A DNA stretch of 64,000 nt from assembly GCF_003932785.1 (NCBI RefSeq), contig NZ_RQYT01000008.1, positions 30,811-94,810 on the forward strand, read 5' to 3'. Both the position numbers and the translations under genes were made by a program. Of the stretch, positions 25,478 through 33,946 are shown one piece after another; position 1 is the stretch's first letter; the number at the start of each line of letters is the position of its first letter. The stretch comes from Arachnia propionica (GTDB lineage: Bacteria > Actinomycetota > Actinomycetes > Propionibacteriales > Propionibacteriaceae). The notes beneath the pieces are model-generated. The model worked only from the letters and a program-made list of their open reading frames with translations, was not told where the DNA came from and did not search any database.

Positions 25478-27281
25478 CCGAAGAGCTGTGGGTCGGTCGT
25501 AATTCAGCAGCATGAGCGTATGCCCAGAGGCTAATCCAGGCTAACACAATCGAAGAGAACAGTGGGGGCAAAATGAAGACCATGCTAATGGCCGTACTGT
25601 CTCCTAGGGTGGAGGCTACCCCGGCAGACAGCAAAAGATAAAACATGGTGATGAGGTAGCCCATAATGCGGCGCGCTGTTCTAGAGAGGAAGCGAGCTAA
25701 GAGATAGGTGTGTGGTATTGCCAGGGGCATGAATATATAAAGGACGTCCAAAAGTGTCGGTGGCTGCACGTTTGTCTGAATCGAACTGGTTCTTCGGAGG
25801 GCGGCAACGGCAAGTAGGGAAAATGCAAACCACACTAAGTGGCTGAGGCACCAGCGTAGTAGACCAAGCTGGGCCAATGCCTCCAAGAACTTTTCTCTTG
25901 CACTGACAAATCGTTTGCTAGAACCTTGCCGCATGGCGTCGACAAAAACCAGGCAGGTTAAAAAAGCAACGCTGAGCCCTAGTAAGAGTAGGAATATCGC
26001 CGCCCTCCTGTCTGGTAGTAGCGAGGCAAGTCCTGCAAGAAAAAGTTGAGCAAGCAGGCTAAAAACAAGCCAACTATGATACACTTTGATATGGTAAACA
26101 AGCAAGACATGCCTGCTGGTAGAGACGTAAGCCAGTGTTAAGACGGGAACTAGCACGGTTACGGCAACGGCCAAAGGGTTATCTACGACTTTTTGAAGAT
26201 TAAAGTGGCCGCTAGTGTAGCGTGCTAAGAAATAGAGTTGCGCCGAGCAAGCCAATATGGCCAAGATGAGGCCGGGAAATATCAATGTCGAGCGCCGCGA
26301 TACAATATTGACTCGTGCGCGACGTATCTCGGTCTGAGAGCCTCGATCCTCCTTGTGGAGCTTTAGATATGCCCAGCTACCGCCTTGATCGACAGATAGA
26401 TTCGTGGCATCTTCTTTGTCCTCTTCAATTGCTTCAAAATATGACTGTTCCGGTGGGCGACACTTAAGCATATTTATGTCCGCTGGATACTTTATCTCTA
26501 GTAGGCGACGCAGAGAGAGCGCCTGGATATCTAGGGCCCCTAAAGGAAGGGACTCTGTGATGCTGCCCAGTTTTTCCTCATGAACCTCAGACGTCTTTGC
26601 AATTGCTATTGGCCCCCTCGGGGCTGTCACCACTAAAGCGCGCACGTATCTTATTGCAAAAGTTTCGCACACATCTCGCCATTTGGGTTGCAGTAGAAGT
26701 TCCCTCCAGAGGGTCATTCCAGGACAGTCCCCAACTTGGCAGACTTGGATATGCTTCGAAGGCTCAGCCCAGCCATGTAGCCACGCGAGCAAGTCGTGTC
26801 TAAACTCTGCTTTCTCTACTTCAGCGGAACTTGTGGCAACGATCTTTCGGTTAATCCGCCATATGCACTCCGGGATTGAACTATATTCGCGTTCTAGTTC
26901 ATCGAGAACGGAACCGAGAACGAAATCAAGGATGTACTCTCCAATAAGATTACTGACCCGTTTGCTTGCAACATGGGTGGGAACTCCCCCTTCCGTTGCA
27001 TCCATGCTAATGACGTACGACTTTGAAGGCATTGAGATGGGTATAATTATGTGTTCTGGCGGCAAATTATCTTGGTCGTTGTCCCCGGTCTGAAGTAAGT
27101 TGCACGCTAACTCCCAGTCAAAGTCGATAGTTGTCTTGACTACGTGCTCCGAACGTGACTGTCCAGAGTAATCATGTAGGATGTTCTTGCGCACAACCCA
27201 AATTGGATAGGCCAAAAGAACGGCAGCCTTGGTCGCAGACTCGCTCTCGCGGACCTCCCGGTTGTACTCACTACTGTTCAT
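25461..27281 (-). CDS. large membrane protein with N-terminal cytoplasmic domain and eight predicted helices
   Basis: 606 residues, not recognised. The first about 335 residues are soluble, with a core such as EHIIIPISMPSKSYVISMDA and a TAPRGPIAIAK strand. The last 270 contain about eight hydrophobic helices, the first near 338 and the last near 570. The layout (sensor domain plus multi-helix membrane part) is like that of membrane-acting defence effectors, but no named domain is seen. It lies 25 bp downstream of a 92-residue gene on the same strand, and both are A+T-rich relative to the element backbone, hence a two-gene cargo unit. Confidence 0.68.
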   Translation of the reverse strand: MNSSEYNREVRESESATKAAVLLAYPIWVVRKNILHDYSGQSRSEHVVKTTIDFDWELACNLLQTGDNDQDNLPPEHIIIPISMPSKSYVISMDATEGGVPTHVASKRVSNLIGEYILDFVLGSVLDELEREYSSIPECIWRINRKIVATSSAEVEKAEFRHDLLAWLHGWAEPSKHIQVCQVGDCPGMTLWRELLLQPKWRDVCETFAIRYVRALVVTAPRGPIAIAKTSEVHEEKLGSITESLPLGALDIQALSLRRLLEIKYPADINMLKCRPPEQSYFEAIEEDKEDATNLSVDQGGSWAYLKLHKEDRGSQTEIRRARVNIVSRRSTLIFPGLILAILACSAQLYFLARYTSGHFNLQKVVDNPLAVAVTVLVPVLTLAYVSTSRHVLLVYHIKVYHSWLVFSLLAQLFLAGLASLLPDRRAAIFLLLLGLSVAFLTCLVFVDAMRQGSSKRFVSAREKFLEALAQLGLLRWCLSHLVWFAFSLLAVAALRRTSSIQTNVQPPTLLDVLYIFMPLAIPHTYLLARFLSRTARRIMGYLITMFYLLLSAGVASTLGDSTAISMVFILPPLFSSIVLAWISLWAYAHAAELRPTHSSSANDNP

Positions 27282-27306
27282 GATCCGTCGACGAGTCTTA
27301 AAAAGG

Positions 27307-27585
27307 CTAGCGCCTCAGGAATGATCTACCGTGGGCTAGAATTTCTTCCAGAGTCTTTCCTCTGTAAAATTCGCGGCCGGCTTTCTCGACGGTCCAAGCT
27401 GGAGGGAAAAATGACTCATCTGGCAGGCGAAGTTCTCCTGGGCGACGATTTTCTTGGATCTCTTGGGTCTGCTGTGCTGATTGTTTCTTAACCACTTCAT
27501 CTTCCTTCTGCCATGGATAGTCTAGACATACCGCTTCTTGTGTACTATTGGACTCTGATGTTGATCGTGAACCTCGTTGTTCCAT
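27307..27585 (-). CDS. uncharacterised 92-residue protein upstream of the large membrane protein
   Basis: Not recognised. A hydrophilic, charged protein with a disordered first half (MEQRGSRSTSESNSTQEA) and a short C-terminal fold containing PPAWTVEKAGREFYRGKTLE. I chose the ATG at 27585 because a promoter ends 10 nt upstream, giving a nearly leaderless mRNA; a TTG at 27624 lies inside the -35 box and is unlikely. It is probably co-transcribed with the 606-residue membrane protein. Confidence 0.55.
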   Translation of the reverse strand: MEQRGSRSTSESNSTQEAVCLDYPWQKEDEVVKKQSAQQTQEIQENRRPGELRLPDESFFPPAWTVEKAGREFYRGKTLEEILAHGRSFLRR

Positions 27586-27595
27586 CGTGGGTATC

Positions 27596-27624
27596 ATTAT
27601 CCCACAGATTGGTTGAAAATTCAA
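27596..27624 (-). promoter_or_regulatory. promoter of the 92-residue / large membrane protein operon
   Basis: On the minus strand, TTGAAT (27624-27619), 17-bp spacer, GATAAT (27601-27596), 10 nt before the ATG at 27585. Confidence 0.55.
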
Positions 27625-27894
27625 TCATCTCGTCAGCAGCACATCCGGCCATGTGGGGCGTCTCCTGCAGACTGGCCATGTCAATCGATCCTTGGGTCCA
27701 CCTCCCAGCCATCGGTGACTTCCCAGTGGTGTGGGCAGCCCGTCAGGCGGGTGCCCGACGTAGGTTGGGATGATCTGCCACTGTACTCCTGCTTTGCAGG
27801 ATTCAAAGGGAATGCAGTGAATCTGTGTGGGCGGTGGTGTCGGACGTGTGGCTGACGCACCGGGGGCTGTTAGCAGAAGTGAGTTAACGATGGC

Positions 27895-28191
27895 TCAGCA
27901 GGTTGCCAGTGCTGAAGCCACACTAACCTGGGCTCCCTTGGCTGCGTTCACATACCTCCAGACCGAGCTGGGTGCCACGCCGTATTTGCGGGCAACGGCT
28001 GCCTGGGACATGCCTGCAGTGCAGTCTGCGACCATGCGTCTGACGGTGGCTGGGCCGAGAGTGTCGATGAGGGACAGGTTGCGGCGGGGCGGGGTGTGGT
28101 CTCGTTGCTGTTGCGGCGCCTCGTGGAGCTGTCGGAGGGCTTGGCGGAGCTGCGGCAGGAGGTAGGAATATCTCGAGTAGGTTATTAGGGC
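27895..28191 (-). other. stranded 3' segment of the integrase frame encoding a helix-turn-helix tail
   Basis: If 5405-5472 and 28191-28258 are the recombining sites, the excised circle joins the integrase codon at 5406 to this segment in frame. The segment adds 98 residues before TGA at 27897-27895. The residues include a leucine/glutamine helix (LLPQLRQALRQLHEAPQQQ) and a clear helix-turn-helix (MSQAAVARKYGVAPSSVWRY), as in resolvase C-terminal DNA-binding domains. In the integrated state this frame has no ATG, GTG or TTG start within the repeat. The adjoining 27625-27894 shows no gene. Confidence 0.72.
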
Positions 28192-28258
28192 CTCCGCCAG
28201 ACGACGCTTACTCGAACCCTCGGTGGCAACACCGGGGGTTCGTTGCGTGTCGGGGGCG
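28191..28258. repeat. right attachment repeat (attR), 68 bp
   Basis: Perfect copy of 5405-5472, including CCTCCG from the tRNA end and the terminator-like hairpin (28213-28242). It marks the right end of the element; host DNA resumes at 28259. Confidence 0.93.
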
Positions 28259-28320
28259 GGGTGGGCGTTTGGTCCCGCCCCGGCATTCCTGTGAACCCGC
28301 GGCTGTGGACGCCCCTTCTT

Positions 28321-28360
28321 CTCCGATGGTCGAGCCGGACTGCGAGCGTCAGCGTGCCGT
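28321..28360 (-). repeat. half copy of the dispersed GCTGGTCGAGCCGG palindrome
   Basis: On the minus strand this matches the right half of the copy at 36972-37113 (GCTGACGCTCGC, GTCCGGCTCGACCA, CGGAGAAG). The interval 28259-28505 holds nothing else I can identify. Confidence 0.6.
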
Positions 28361-28505
28361 CATGCACAACCATGGTGGTGCCGTGACCAAGAGGGTGAGC
28401 AGGGCAGTTGCTTGACCATCTGGCTGACAGGGAACTTGTTCCTTCTCGTGTACGTGGCGTCGGGGTTGTGCGTAGGTTGGCGTGATCCGTGAGGTGGAGG
28501 TGGCG

Positions 28506-28934
28506 ATGATGCGCTGCTGGAGGTCGGCGGTGACCTTGGTGGTTTGGGTGTGTCTGCTGGTGGCTGGCTGCGCCTCGGAGTGGGATCGAGGCATGCGGGC
28601 GTTGAAGACTGATCCGATGGCCTCAGTGATGTGGGAAGGGTTGGAATTGCTGGGCACGGTGGAGACGGTCAACGACAGTCCGAAGCCTTCCCCGCCGAGT
28701 ATCACGTATTGCTACAAGCTGGATATTTCAGTGAGTCGAGCGTTTGATGCTGTCATGGACTCTGCTGAAAAACATGGCTGGGTCGAGAATCCTGAGCTTA
28801 GAACTTCTCAAAAAGCTGTTGCGAAGAAGCAGTATGGTGAGCATGGGGGGACCTTGATCGCATCTGTCGATTCAGATCGGTGCTTGCAACAGCATCCAGA
28901 CTTCCAGTTTCGGATATCTCTATTCTACTCCTGA
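28506..28934 (+). CDS. small lipoprotein, unknown function
   Basis: 142 residues with a lipoprotein signal peptide: basic start MMRCWRS, hydrophobic core and lipobox LVAGC, cysteine near residue 22. The mature part is a small alpha/beta domain (CYKLDISVSRAFDAVMDSAE). GGAGG lies 5 nt before the ATG. The secreted SGNH hydrolase follows 13 bp downstream, so the two are probably co-transcribed as surface proteins. No family recognised. Confidence 0.75.
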   Translation: MMRCWRSAVTLVVWVCLLVAGCASEWDRGMRALKTDPMASVMWEGLELLGTVETVNDSPKPSPPSITYCYKLDISVSRAFDAVMDSAEKHGWVENPELRTSQKAVAKKQYGEHGGTLIASVDSDRCLQQHPDFQFRISLFYS

Positions 28935-28947
28935 GGAAAGGTGATCC

Positions 28948-30936
28948 ATGTTTAAGGGAGCATTCCTTGGTGTCTCGCTCGTCATGGCTTTATCGTGCCT
29001 TGGTGTGGTGTCGCCGAGTGCTCGCGCTGAGGAGCCGCCGACACGAGTGGTGCGTATGGCGCTGCTGGGTGATTCCTACTCAGCCGGGAATGGCGCGGGT
29101 GATTACGATACTGCTGACCCTGGAGCGTATCGGAGTCGGAACAACTGGGCAAACCACTACCGTGATTGGGTAGAGCGTGAGGGAGTTCATGCTCCTTTGA
29201 CGGTCCTCGCCCACTCTGGACACGTCATCGAAGACGTGCTCGATAAGCAGGTTGATGAGCTGCCGCCAAACTCTGACATTGTGATGTTCACTATCGGTGG
29301 GAATGATGGTGGGTTCGGAACAGTGATCACGGAGTGTTTTGCGATGGGTCTGAGAGATGCAAGGGGTTGCAGGGAAAGCGTTGACAGCTTTCGGGATTTC
29401 GTCAAGGACCCGGGGCCTGAGGGATTGCGTCGGCGTACTGGTGAGGTGTTCAGTGCTATCGCGCGAAGCTTAAAAGGTCCTGGCCGCGATCTCAAGCAGA
29501 TGGTGCTGCTGGGATACCCGAATCTGGTTCTACCAAACGCTGGAGACTACATTTTCAACACCTGCTATGCCTTGGCCCAAACAGGTTGCTTGGATTACGA
29601 TGAGTACCCTGCGGGCGCCGAGATACTCAAGGGCGCCAAGGAGTTGGCCTTGGTGCAGCAGGCCGCAGTCAGGGACTGGAATGCCTATCGAGCGCGCATG
29701 GCCTCGATCGGAGTCAAGGTTCCGAGGGCCTACTACGTTGACACCATCCAGGAAAACTTCAAAGGGCATGAACCCGACCCAAGCCCCTGGGCGAAGAACG
29801 ACTACCGCTGGGTGAACGAATTCTTCGAGACAGACGGCTACTTGACCCCCTCAGGAAAAACTGAGTCCAATCGCTTCTCCGAGAAGATGGAGTGGTACCA
29901 CCCGAACAAGATCGGCCATCGGCAGATGGGGTTGGCACTGATCAACAAGATCGGGTTGCCCACGGGGACGAAGAAGCTCAATACCTCACCGAATGAGACG
30001 ACCTCGGATACGGACCCGGATGCTGAGGCGCGCCCGGAGATGGAGGTGTGGATCCAAGGCCCGTACGCTCAAGCCATCGGGGACCCGTTGATCCTGGATG
30101 CCCGATCCTCCTGGACGACACAGGGCAGGATCGTGCGGTACGACTGGGACCTCGACGGGGACGGCAGATACGACAAGGCCACCCGGTCGCCGTTCTTGAA
30201 CTACGCCTGGGCCAAGGAATTCATCGGGGACATCACCGTCAAGATCACCACCGACACCGGAGCCACCGCGACCGGTATCACCAAGGCGATGATCACCAAC
30301 GACGGCGACTCCACCCCCTACGCCCGTGACAACTGCCCGGATGTGGCCAACCACGGCCAGACCGACTATGACGAGGACGGCATCGGGGACAGGTGCGATT
30401 CGACTCCGGGATGGCCAACCGAGGACAAGCCCGGAGTCGGTGACGGTCCAGTTCCCACGCCTTCGCCCTCACCCTCGCCGTCACCGAGCCCTAGCTCGTC
30501 ACCAACGCCGACGAAGACTCCAACACCGACGCCTTCGCCAAGTCCGTCACCGTCGGTCACAGCGTCACCAAGCCCCGCGCCATCACCGACAGTGGAGCCG
30601 AGCATGACGGGCGAGCCCACAGTCTTCCCGTCGGAGAGTGCCTCGTCCTTGCCGACGGCGGATCCGAGCCCGTCACCAACCGTGCCGTCACCAAGCGTGA
30701 CGGTCGCCCCGACGGTGACCGAACCACCCACGCTGACTCCAGGCCCGACGGTTGGTCCAGCGCCCACGGGCTCTCCCACCACAGCTCCACCAGTATTGCC
30801 GTCACCGACCAGCGCGCCGGTACCGACACCACCCCAGCCGACGACCCCGGAGCCGTCAAGCGTCCCCGTCCCGTCGCGGCCCGTGGCTCCTGAACCGGGT
30901 AGGCCACGGCCAGGGCTGCCGAACTCCGGGATTTGA
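28948..30936 (+). CDS. secreted SGNH/GDSL-family esterase with Pro/Ser-rich C-terminal region
   Basis: 662 residues. A signal peptide (about 1-27, ending ARA) precedes an SGNH hydrolase domain with block I LLGDSYSAGNG (Ser43), block III TIGGNDGG and block V WYHPNKIGHRQ. A beta-sandwich-like domain follows (RIVRYDWDLDGDGRYD, PKD-like), then a calcium-binding thrombospondin-type motif (DNCPDVANHGQTDYDEDGIG). A Ser/Pro/Thr linker of about 170 residues ends in LPNSGI. The family hydrolyses ester bonds in lipids or acylated polysaccharides. The end resembles a sortase motif but lacks the hydrophobic tail, so covalent anchoring is doubtful. GGAAAGG precedes the ATG. Confidence 0.85.
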   Translation: MFKGAFLGVSLVMALSCLGVVSPSARAEEPPTRVVRMALLGDSYSAGNGAGDYDTADPGAYRSRNNWANHYRDWVEREGVHAPLTVLAHSGHVIEDVLDKQVDELPPNSDIVMFTIGGNDGGFGTVITECFAMGLRDARGCRESVDSFRDFVKDPGPEGLRRRTGEVFSAIARSLKGPGRDLKQMVLLGYPNLVLPNAGDYIFNTCYALAQTGCLDYDEYPAGAEILKGAKELALVQQAAVRDWNAYRARMASIGVKVPRAYYVDTIQENFKGHEPDPSPWAKNDYRWVNEFFETDGYLTPSGKTESNRFSEKMEWYHPNKIGHRQMGLALINKIGLPTGTKKLNTSPNETTSDTDPDAEARPEMEVWIQGPYAQAIGDPLILDARSSWTTQGRIVRYDWDLDGDGRYDKATRSPFLNYAWAKEFIGDITVKITTDTGATATGITKAMITNDGDSTPYARDNCPDVANHGQTDYDEDGIGDRCDSTPGWPTEDKPGVGDGPVPTPSPSPSPSPSPSSSPTPTKTPTPTPSPSPSPSVTASPSPAPSPTVEPSMTGEPTVFPSESASSLPTADPSPSPTVPSPSVTVAPTVTEPPTLTPGPTVGPAPTGSPTTAPPVLPSPTSAPVPTPPQPTTPEPSSVPVPSRPVAPEPGRPRPGLPNSGI

Positions 30937-31070
30937 CCCGAGGGTTTTGTGTCGGTCAAGGTGAGACGGCTTGACCGGCACAACGAACACCTCCCTCTGA
31001 TCCCTCCCCCTGGGTGTTATTTGCGGAGCCGAGGTGGTTGCTTTTCGGTTTCAGCGCCGTCCTCTCCACC

Positions 31071-31213
31071 GCTGGTCGAGCCGGGGCCGGAGCCTGCGGA
31101 GGTCCCGTGTCGAGACCCCGTGGGATTCCCGCTCAACTCGAGTTCCTGCACCGTGTGTCAGGGGTCTCGACACGGACGGCGCGCTGGCGCGCGCGCTCCG
31201 GTGTGAGCAGCGG
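31071..31213. repeat. dispersed palindromic repeat, copy 1
   Basis: GCTGGTCGAGCCGG at 31071 opens the unit. Inside, CCGTGTCGAGACCCC (31105-31119) and GGGGTCTCGACACGG (31161-31175) are perfect 15-bp inverted arms around AACTCGAGTT. The right end is decayed. It occupies much of the gene-free stretch 30937-31416. Confidence 0.8.
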
Positions 31214-31228
31214 AGAAGAAGGTCGTGA

Positions 31229-31309
31229 ATAACACTCTTCGTCGTCCGCCTTGCCCGGAGGCCGCCGTGTGGATCCTCGTCACGATTCCTCCTATCCGCG
31301 CGCCCTCTT
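31229..31309 (+). repeat. right part of a dispersed element ending in an inverted-repeat terminus
   Basis: CTTCGTCGTCCGCCTTGCCC and GATCCTCGTCACG match the block near 63956-64000. The end CCTATCCGCGCGCCCTCTT (31291-31309) is the inverse of AAGAGGGCGCGCGGATAGG at 63868. It lies directly after palindrome copy 1. Confidence 0.6.
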
Positions 31310-31416
31310 GGGCGGTTGCTCTTCCGGTTTCAGCGGGTGGAAGGCGGTATCACTTCCCGAACAATGATGTCCCGGCCGGGTGAGCACGACGGTTCGGGTG
31401 AAAGGGGGTCGTCACC

Positions 31417-31896
31417 ATGCCTGATCGTCTGACGAATGCCACGCGGCTGTTGTGGATCACCGTCGTCTCAATCATCCTTGCCGGCGTCCTCAAGTACGCC
31501 CAGTGGTTCATCGGCGGCACACCTCTCGCAGAGATCCTCCAGGGCACGCTCGGTGTCCTCGTGCTCCTGGCCACCACCGTCGGAGGGGTCGGGATCGCCA
31601 TCCTCCTCAGCGACCTCGTCGCCGCGTGGGTGCGTCCCGTCCACGCGAGCGCCCGCCGGATCCTCGTCAGCATGGGGGTGACCATGGTCGGCCTCTCCGT
31701 CGCCGTCTCGGTGGGGGCCCAGGTGGGCGGCCCACGCACCGAGTACGTCGACATCCCCTTCATCGTCTCCCACGTGGTCGGTGAACTCCTGCCCGTGGTC
31801 GGCTCCGTCCTGGTCGCCGTCGGCCTCCTCTCCCGGTTCGCGGTGACCGAGCGCGACCATTCCGCCCCGGAGGTCGAGAGCGCAGACCTGACCTGA
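31417..31896 (+). CDS. four-helix membrane protein, unknown function
   Basis: 159 residues with four hydrophobic helices (about 11-33, 43-66, 82-102 and 117-140) and a short acidic C-terminus. GGGGG lies 8 nt before the ATG. No known motif is visible. It is followed after 55 bp by the 333-residue gene on the same strand. Confidence 0.75.
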   Translation: MPDRLTNATRLLWITVVSIILAGVLKYAQWFIGGTPLAEILQGTLGVLVLLATTVGGVGIAILLSDLVAAWVRPVHASARRILVSMGVTMVGLSVAVSVGAQVGGPRTEYVDIPFIVSHVVGELLPVVGSVLVAVGLLSRFAVTERDHSAPEVESADLT

Positions 31897-31951
31897 GGAC
31901 GGGTATCGTCGGCGGTGATCCGGCCCGTCTGACCCCGTCCGAGGAGCCCAC

Positions 31952-32953
31952 GTGAACCTCCTGCACCGCCTCCTGGTCACCCCTGACCATTGCGAGCGTT
32001 CGGTGCTGGTGGATCATCTCGTGCGGCACGGCGACCACGACGACGCCCGCGCTGCCCTCGCCGCCTTCCTCGCCGACCCGACGCACGCCACTGCCGACCT
32101 GCTGCCCATCGTCGTCGCCCACGGCGACCCGGCCGAGGCCGAACAACTCATGGCCCACCTCGTCGCCAGCGGCCTGCACGCCCCGGACGAGCCCGACGAT
32201 CTCCTCAGCGGCCCCGTCGACGACGTGCTCGCGGCCCTCGCCGAGATGCGCCACGAACCAGTCAAGGCCGTCCTCGCCCGCGAGGTGTTCACCCCCGCGG
32301 GCGGAGCGCGCTGGTCGCTCAACCATGCCGCCGCCCACGGTCTGTTGCACTTCGACTGCGCCGAGTACCAGCAGCAGATCGTCGACGCCATCCGGGCCTG
32401 CCACGGTCACAACCTCTTCGACGAGGCCACCCCGGTCCTCGTCGCCAAGCTGACCGACCCCGACCGCCAGGCCCAGATCCTCGCCGAACTGTACGAACTC
32501 GGCAGCACCACCGCCTCCTCCGACTGCAACTCCGGGATCCTCCGCGGCTTCGCCCTGAGCGGCGCCGCGGGGCGCCCCTGGTTCCTGAAGGCCCTGCTCA
32601 ACCCCACTTGGGAGTGCGACTCGGAGAGCACCGGCACCGTCCACCACGCCCATGACGGCCTCGACGAGGCCGGGGTTACCTTCGCCGAACTCCTCGACAC
32701 CGTCCGCGCCGAACCCGACGGGAACCGCGACCACGCCGTCCACCTCCTCGTGACACTGCTGGAGCTGCGGGCCCACGACTTCCGCCCGCACGCGGAGACC
32801 TGCACCGAGCTGTACCGGCTGTTCTTCGCACGCGGCGACGGCGAGAACCTCGACGACCTGGTGGAGGCGGCGAACCTCGACACCGACCGAAGCCACGACC
32901 TGCAACAACTGCTCCTGATCCGCATGGCCCTCGAACTGGAGGAGAAGGCATGA
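31952..32953 (+). CDS. helical-repeat protein, unknown function
   Basis: 333 residues, soluble, made almost entirely of Ala/Leu/His-rich helices resembling HEAT or TPR-type repeats (VLVDHLVRHGDHDDARAALA, QQIVDAIRACHGHNLFDEAT). There is no signal peptide or catalytic motif. GTG start with GAGGAG 6 nt upstream. Its stop overlaps the start of the alpha/beta hydrolase by 4 bp (ATGA), implying translational coupling. Confidence 0.75.
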   Translation: MNLLHRLLVTPDHCERSVLVDHLVRHGDHDDARAALAAFLADPTHATADLLPIVVAHGDPAEAEQLMAHLVASGLHAPDEPDDLLSGPVDDVLAALAEMRHEPVKAVLAREVFTPAGGARWSLNHAAAHGLLHFDCAEYQQQIVDAIRACHGHNLFDEATPVLVAKLTDPDRQAQILAELYELGSTTASSDCNSGILRGFALSGAAGRPWFLKALLNPTWECDSESTGTVHHAHDGLDEAGVTFAELLDTVRAEPDGNRDHAVHLLVTLLELRAHDFRPHAETCTELYRLFFARGDGENLDDLVEAANLDTDRSHDLQQLLLIRMALELEEKA

Positions 32954-33849
32954 ACCTCCTTGTCAAAGCCGCTTCGTGGCTCAGCCTTGGGGCAGCCGTC
33001 GGTGCGACCGCCGTCGCTGGTGCCGTCGGCTGGACCCTCCACGCCCGCCGACGCCCTGACCTGCCGTATGCCTTCTCGCCCTTCGAGGTGGGGGCCGAGG
33101 CCCGGGACATCAGCTTCACCACCTCCGACGGGGTGCCGATCGCCGGGTGGCTCCTGCCCCGGGATGACAGTGACCACATCGTCATCGTCTGCCACGGATT
33201 CCGCGGCTCCAAGGCCGACATGCTCGGCATCGGACCCGGTCTGTGGCGGGAGGGTCACGAGGTCCTGCTCTTCGACTTCCGCGGCAACGGCGACTCCGGC
33301 GACGGCCCACAGTCCCTGGCCCACCACGAACAACGTGACCTCCAGGCCGCGCTCGACTGGGCCGCCCGGGAACGCCCCACCAAACGGATCGCCGTCGTCG
33401 CCTTCTCCATGGGTTCGGCCACCACCATCTGCGTCGCCGCCCGCGACCCGCGGATCGAGGTGCTCGTGCTCGACTCGCCGTTCGCGACGATGAGCGACGT
33501 CGTCCGCTCCAACCTCGCACTCCACCGCTTCCCCGCGACGCCACTGCTGCCGCTGGCGAACCTCATCAACCGCATCGGATACGGCTACTCCTACGACGAG
33601 GTGCGTCCCATCGACGTCATCCACACCATCCCGCCTCGCCCGATCCTCATCCTCCACGGCCGGGCCGACCGCATCATTCCGTACTCCCACTCCCTCCAGC
33701 TGGTCGAGGCGGCGGGGCCCGGTGGGGCGGAGCTCGTGACCTTCGAGACGGACCACTGCGGCGGCTACTTCCAGGACCGGCCGGGCTACATCCGTCGGGT
33801 CGCTGACTTCCTCGACCGTGGGTTTGCCAACTCCCGGCCCCTCCCGTAG
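32950..33849 (+). CDS. alpha/beta-fold hydrolase, membrane-anchored
   Basis: 299 residues. An N-terminal hydrophobic helix (about 8-27) precedes an alpha/beta hydrolase domain with oxyanion motif CHGFRGS, nucleophile elbow AFSMGSATT (Ser), a later aspartate in HGRADRIIPYSH and the histidine in TDHCGGY. Proteins of this layout are esterases or peptidases of the cell envelope. The substrate is unknown. The gene ends 17 bp before tRNA-Arg. Confidence 0.85.
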   Translation: MNLLVKAASWLSLGAAVGATAVAGAVGWTLHARRRPDLPYAFSPFEVGAEARDISFTTSDGVPIAGWLLPRDDSDHIVIVCHGFRGSKADMLGIGPGLWREGHEVLLFDFRGNGDSGDGPQSLAHHEQRDLQAALDWAARERPTKRIAVVAFSMGSATTICVAARDPRIEVLVLDSPFATMSDVVRSNLALHRFPATPLLPLANLINRIGYGYSYDEVRPIDVIHTIPPRPILILHGRADRIIPYSHSLQLVEAAGPGGAELVTFETDHCGGYFQDRPGYIRRVADFLDRGFANSRPLP

Positions 33850-33866
33850 AGTTACTTCTCGCCCAA

Positions 33867-33939
33867 GCGCTCGTAGCTTAATGGATAGAGCATCTGACTA
33901 CGGATCAGAAGGTTGGGGGTTCGAGTCCCTCCGAGCGCG
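33867..33939 (+). tRNA. tRNA-Arg(ACG)
   Basis: Acceptor strands GCGCTCG (33867-33873) and CGAGCGC (33932-33938). Anticodon loop CTACGGA gives ACG between TCTGA/TCAGA stems, and the T-loop is GGTTCGAGTCC. Adenosine 34 is the expected substrate of the TadA encoded at 52763. Confidence 0.95.
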
Positions 33940-33946
33940 CGCCGCA

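Larger units (their letters stand above)
5405..28258. mobile_element. 22.8 kb integrated mobile element with serine integrase and transfer-type genes
   Basis: Bounded by perfect 68-bp direct repeats (5405-5472 and 28191-28258), the left one overlapping the 3' end of tRNA-Ser(GCU). Inside are a large serine integrase at the left end, an XRE/ImmA control pair, a TraD/VirD4-like ATPase, a replication-relaxation protein, a solitary methyltransferase, an ArdA-like protein and several cargo islands that are visibly richer in A+T. I find no relaxase, VirB4-like ATPase or phage structural gene. It is best described as an integrative mobilisable element or defence-type island. Self-transfer is not supported by what is visible. 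Confidence 0.9.

Noticed and set aside
5405..28258. Prophage interpretation of the integrated element
   Set aside because: No capsid, portal, terminase, tail or lysis genes are present; the gene set is of transfer and defence type.
28185..28373. A 62-codon minus-strand open frame across attR
   Set aside because: Composed of the palindrome half copy and the attachment repeat in a phase different from the integrase; no motif or ribosome site.
30366..30983. Minus-strand open frame opposite the esterase linker
   Set aside because: Low-complexity Gly/Val/Asp product of the complementary strand of a Ser/Pro/Thr repeat region.
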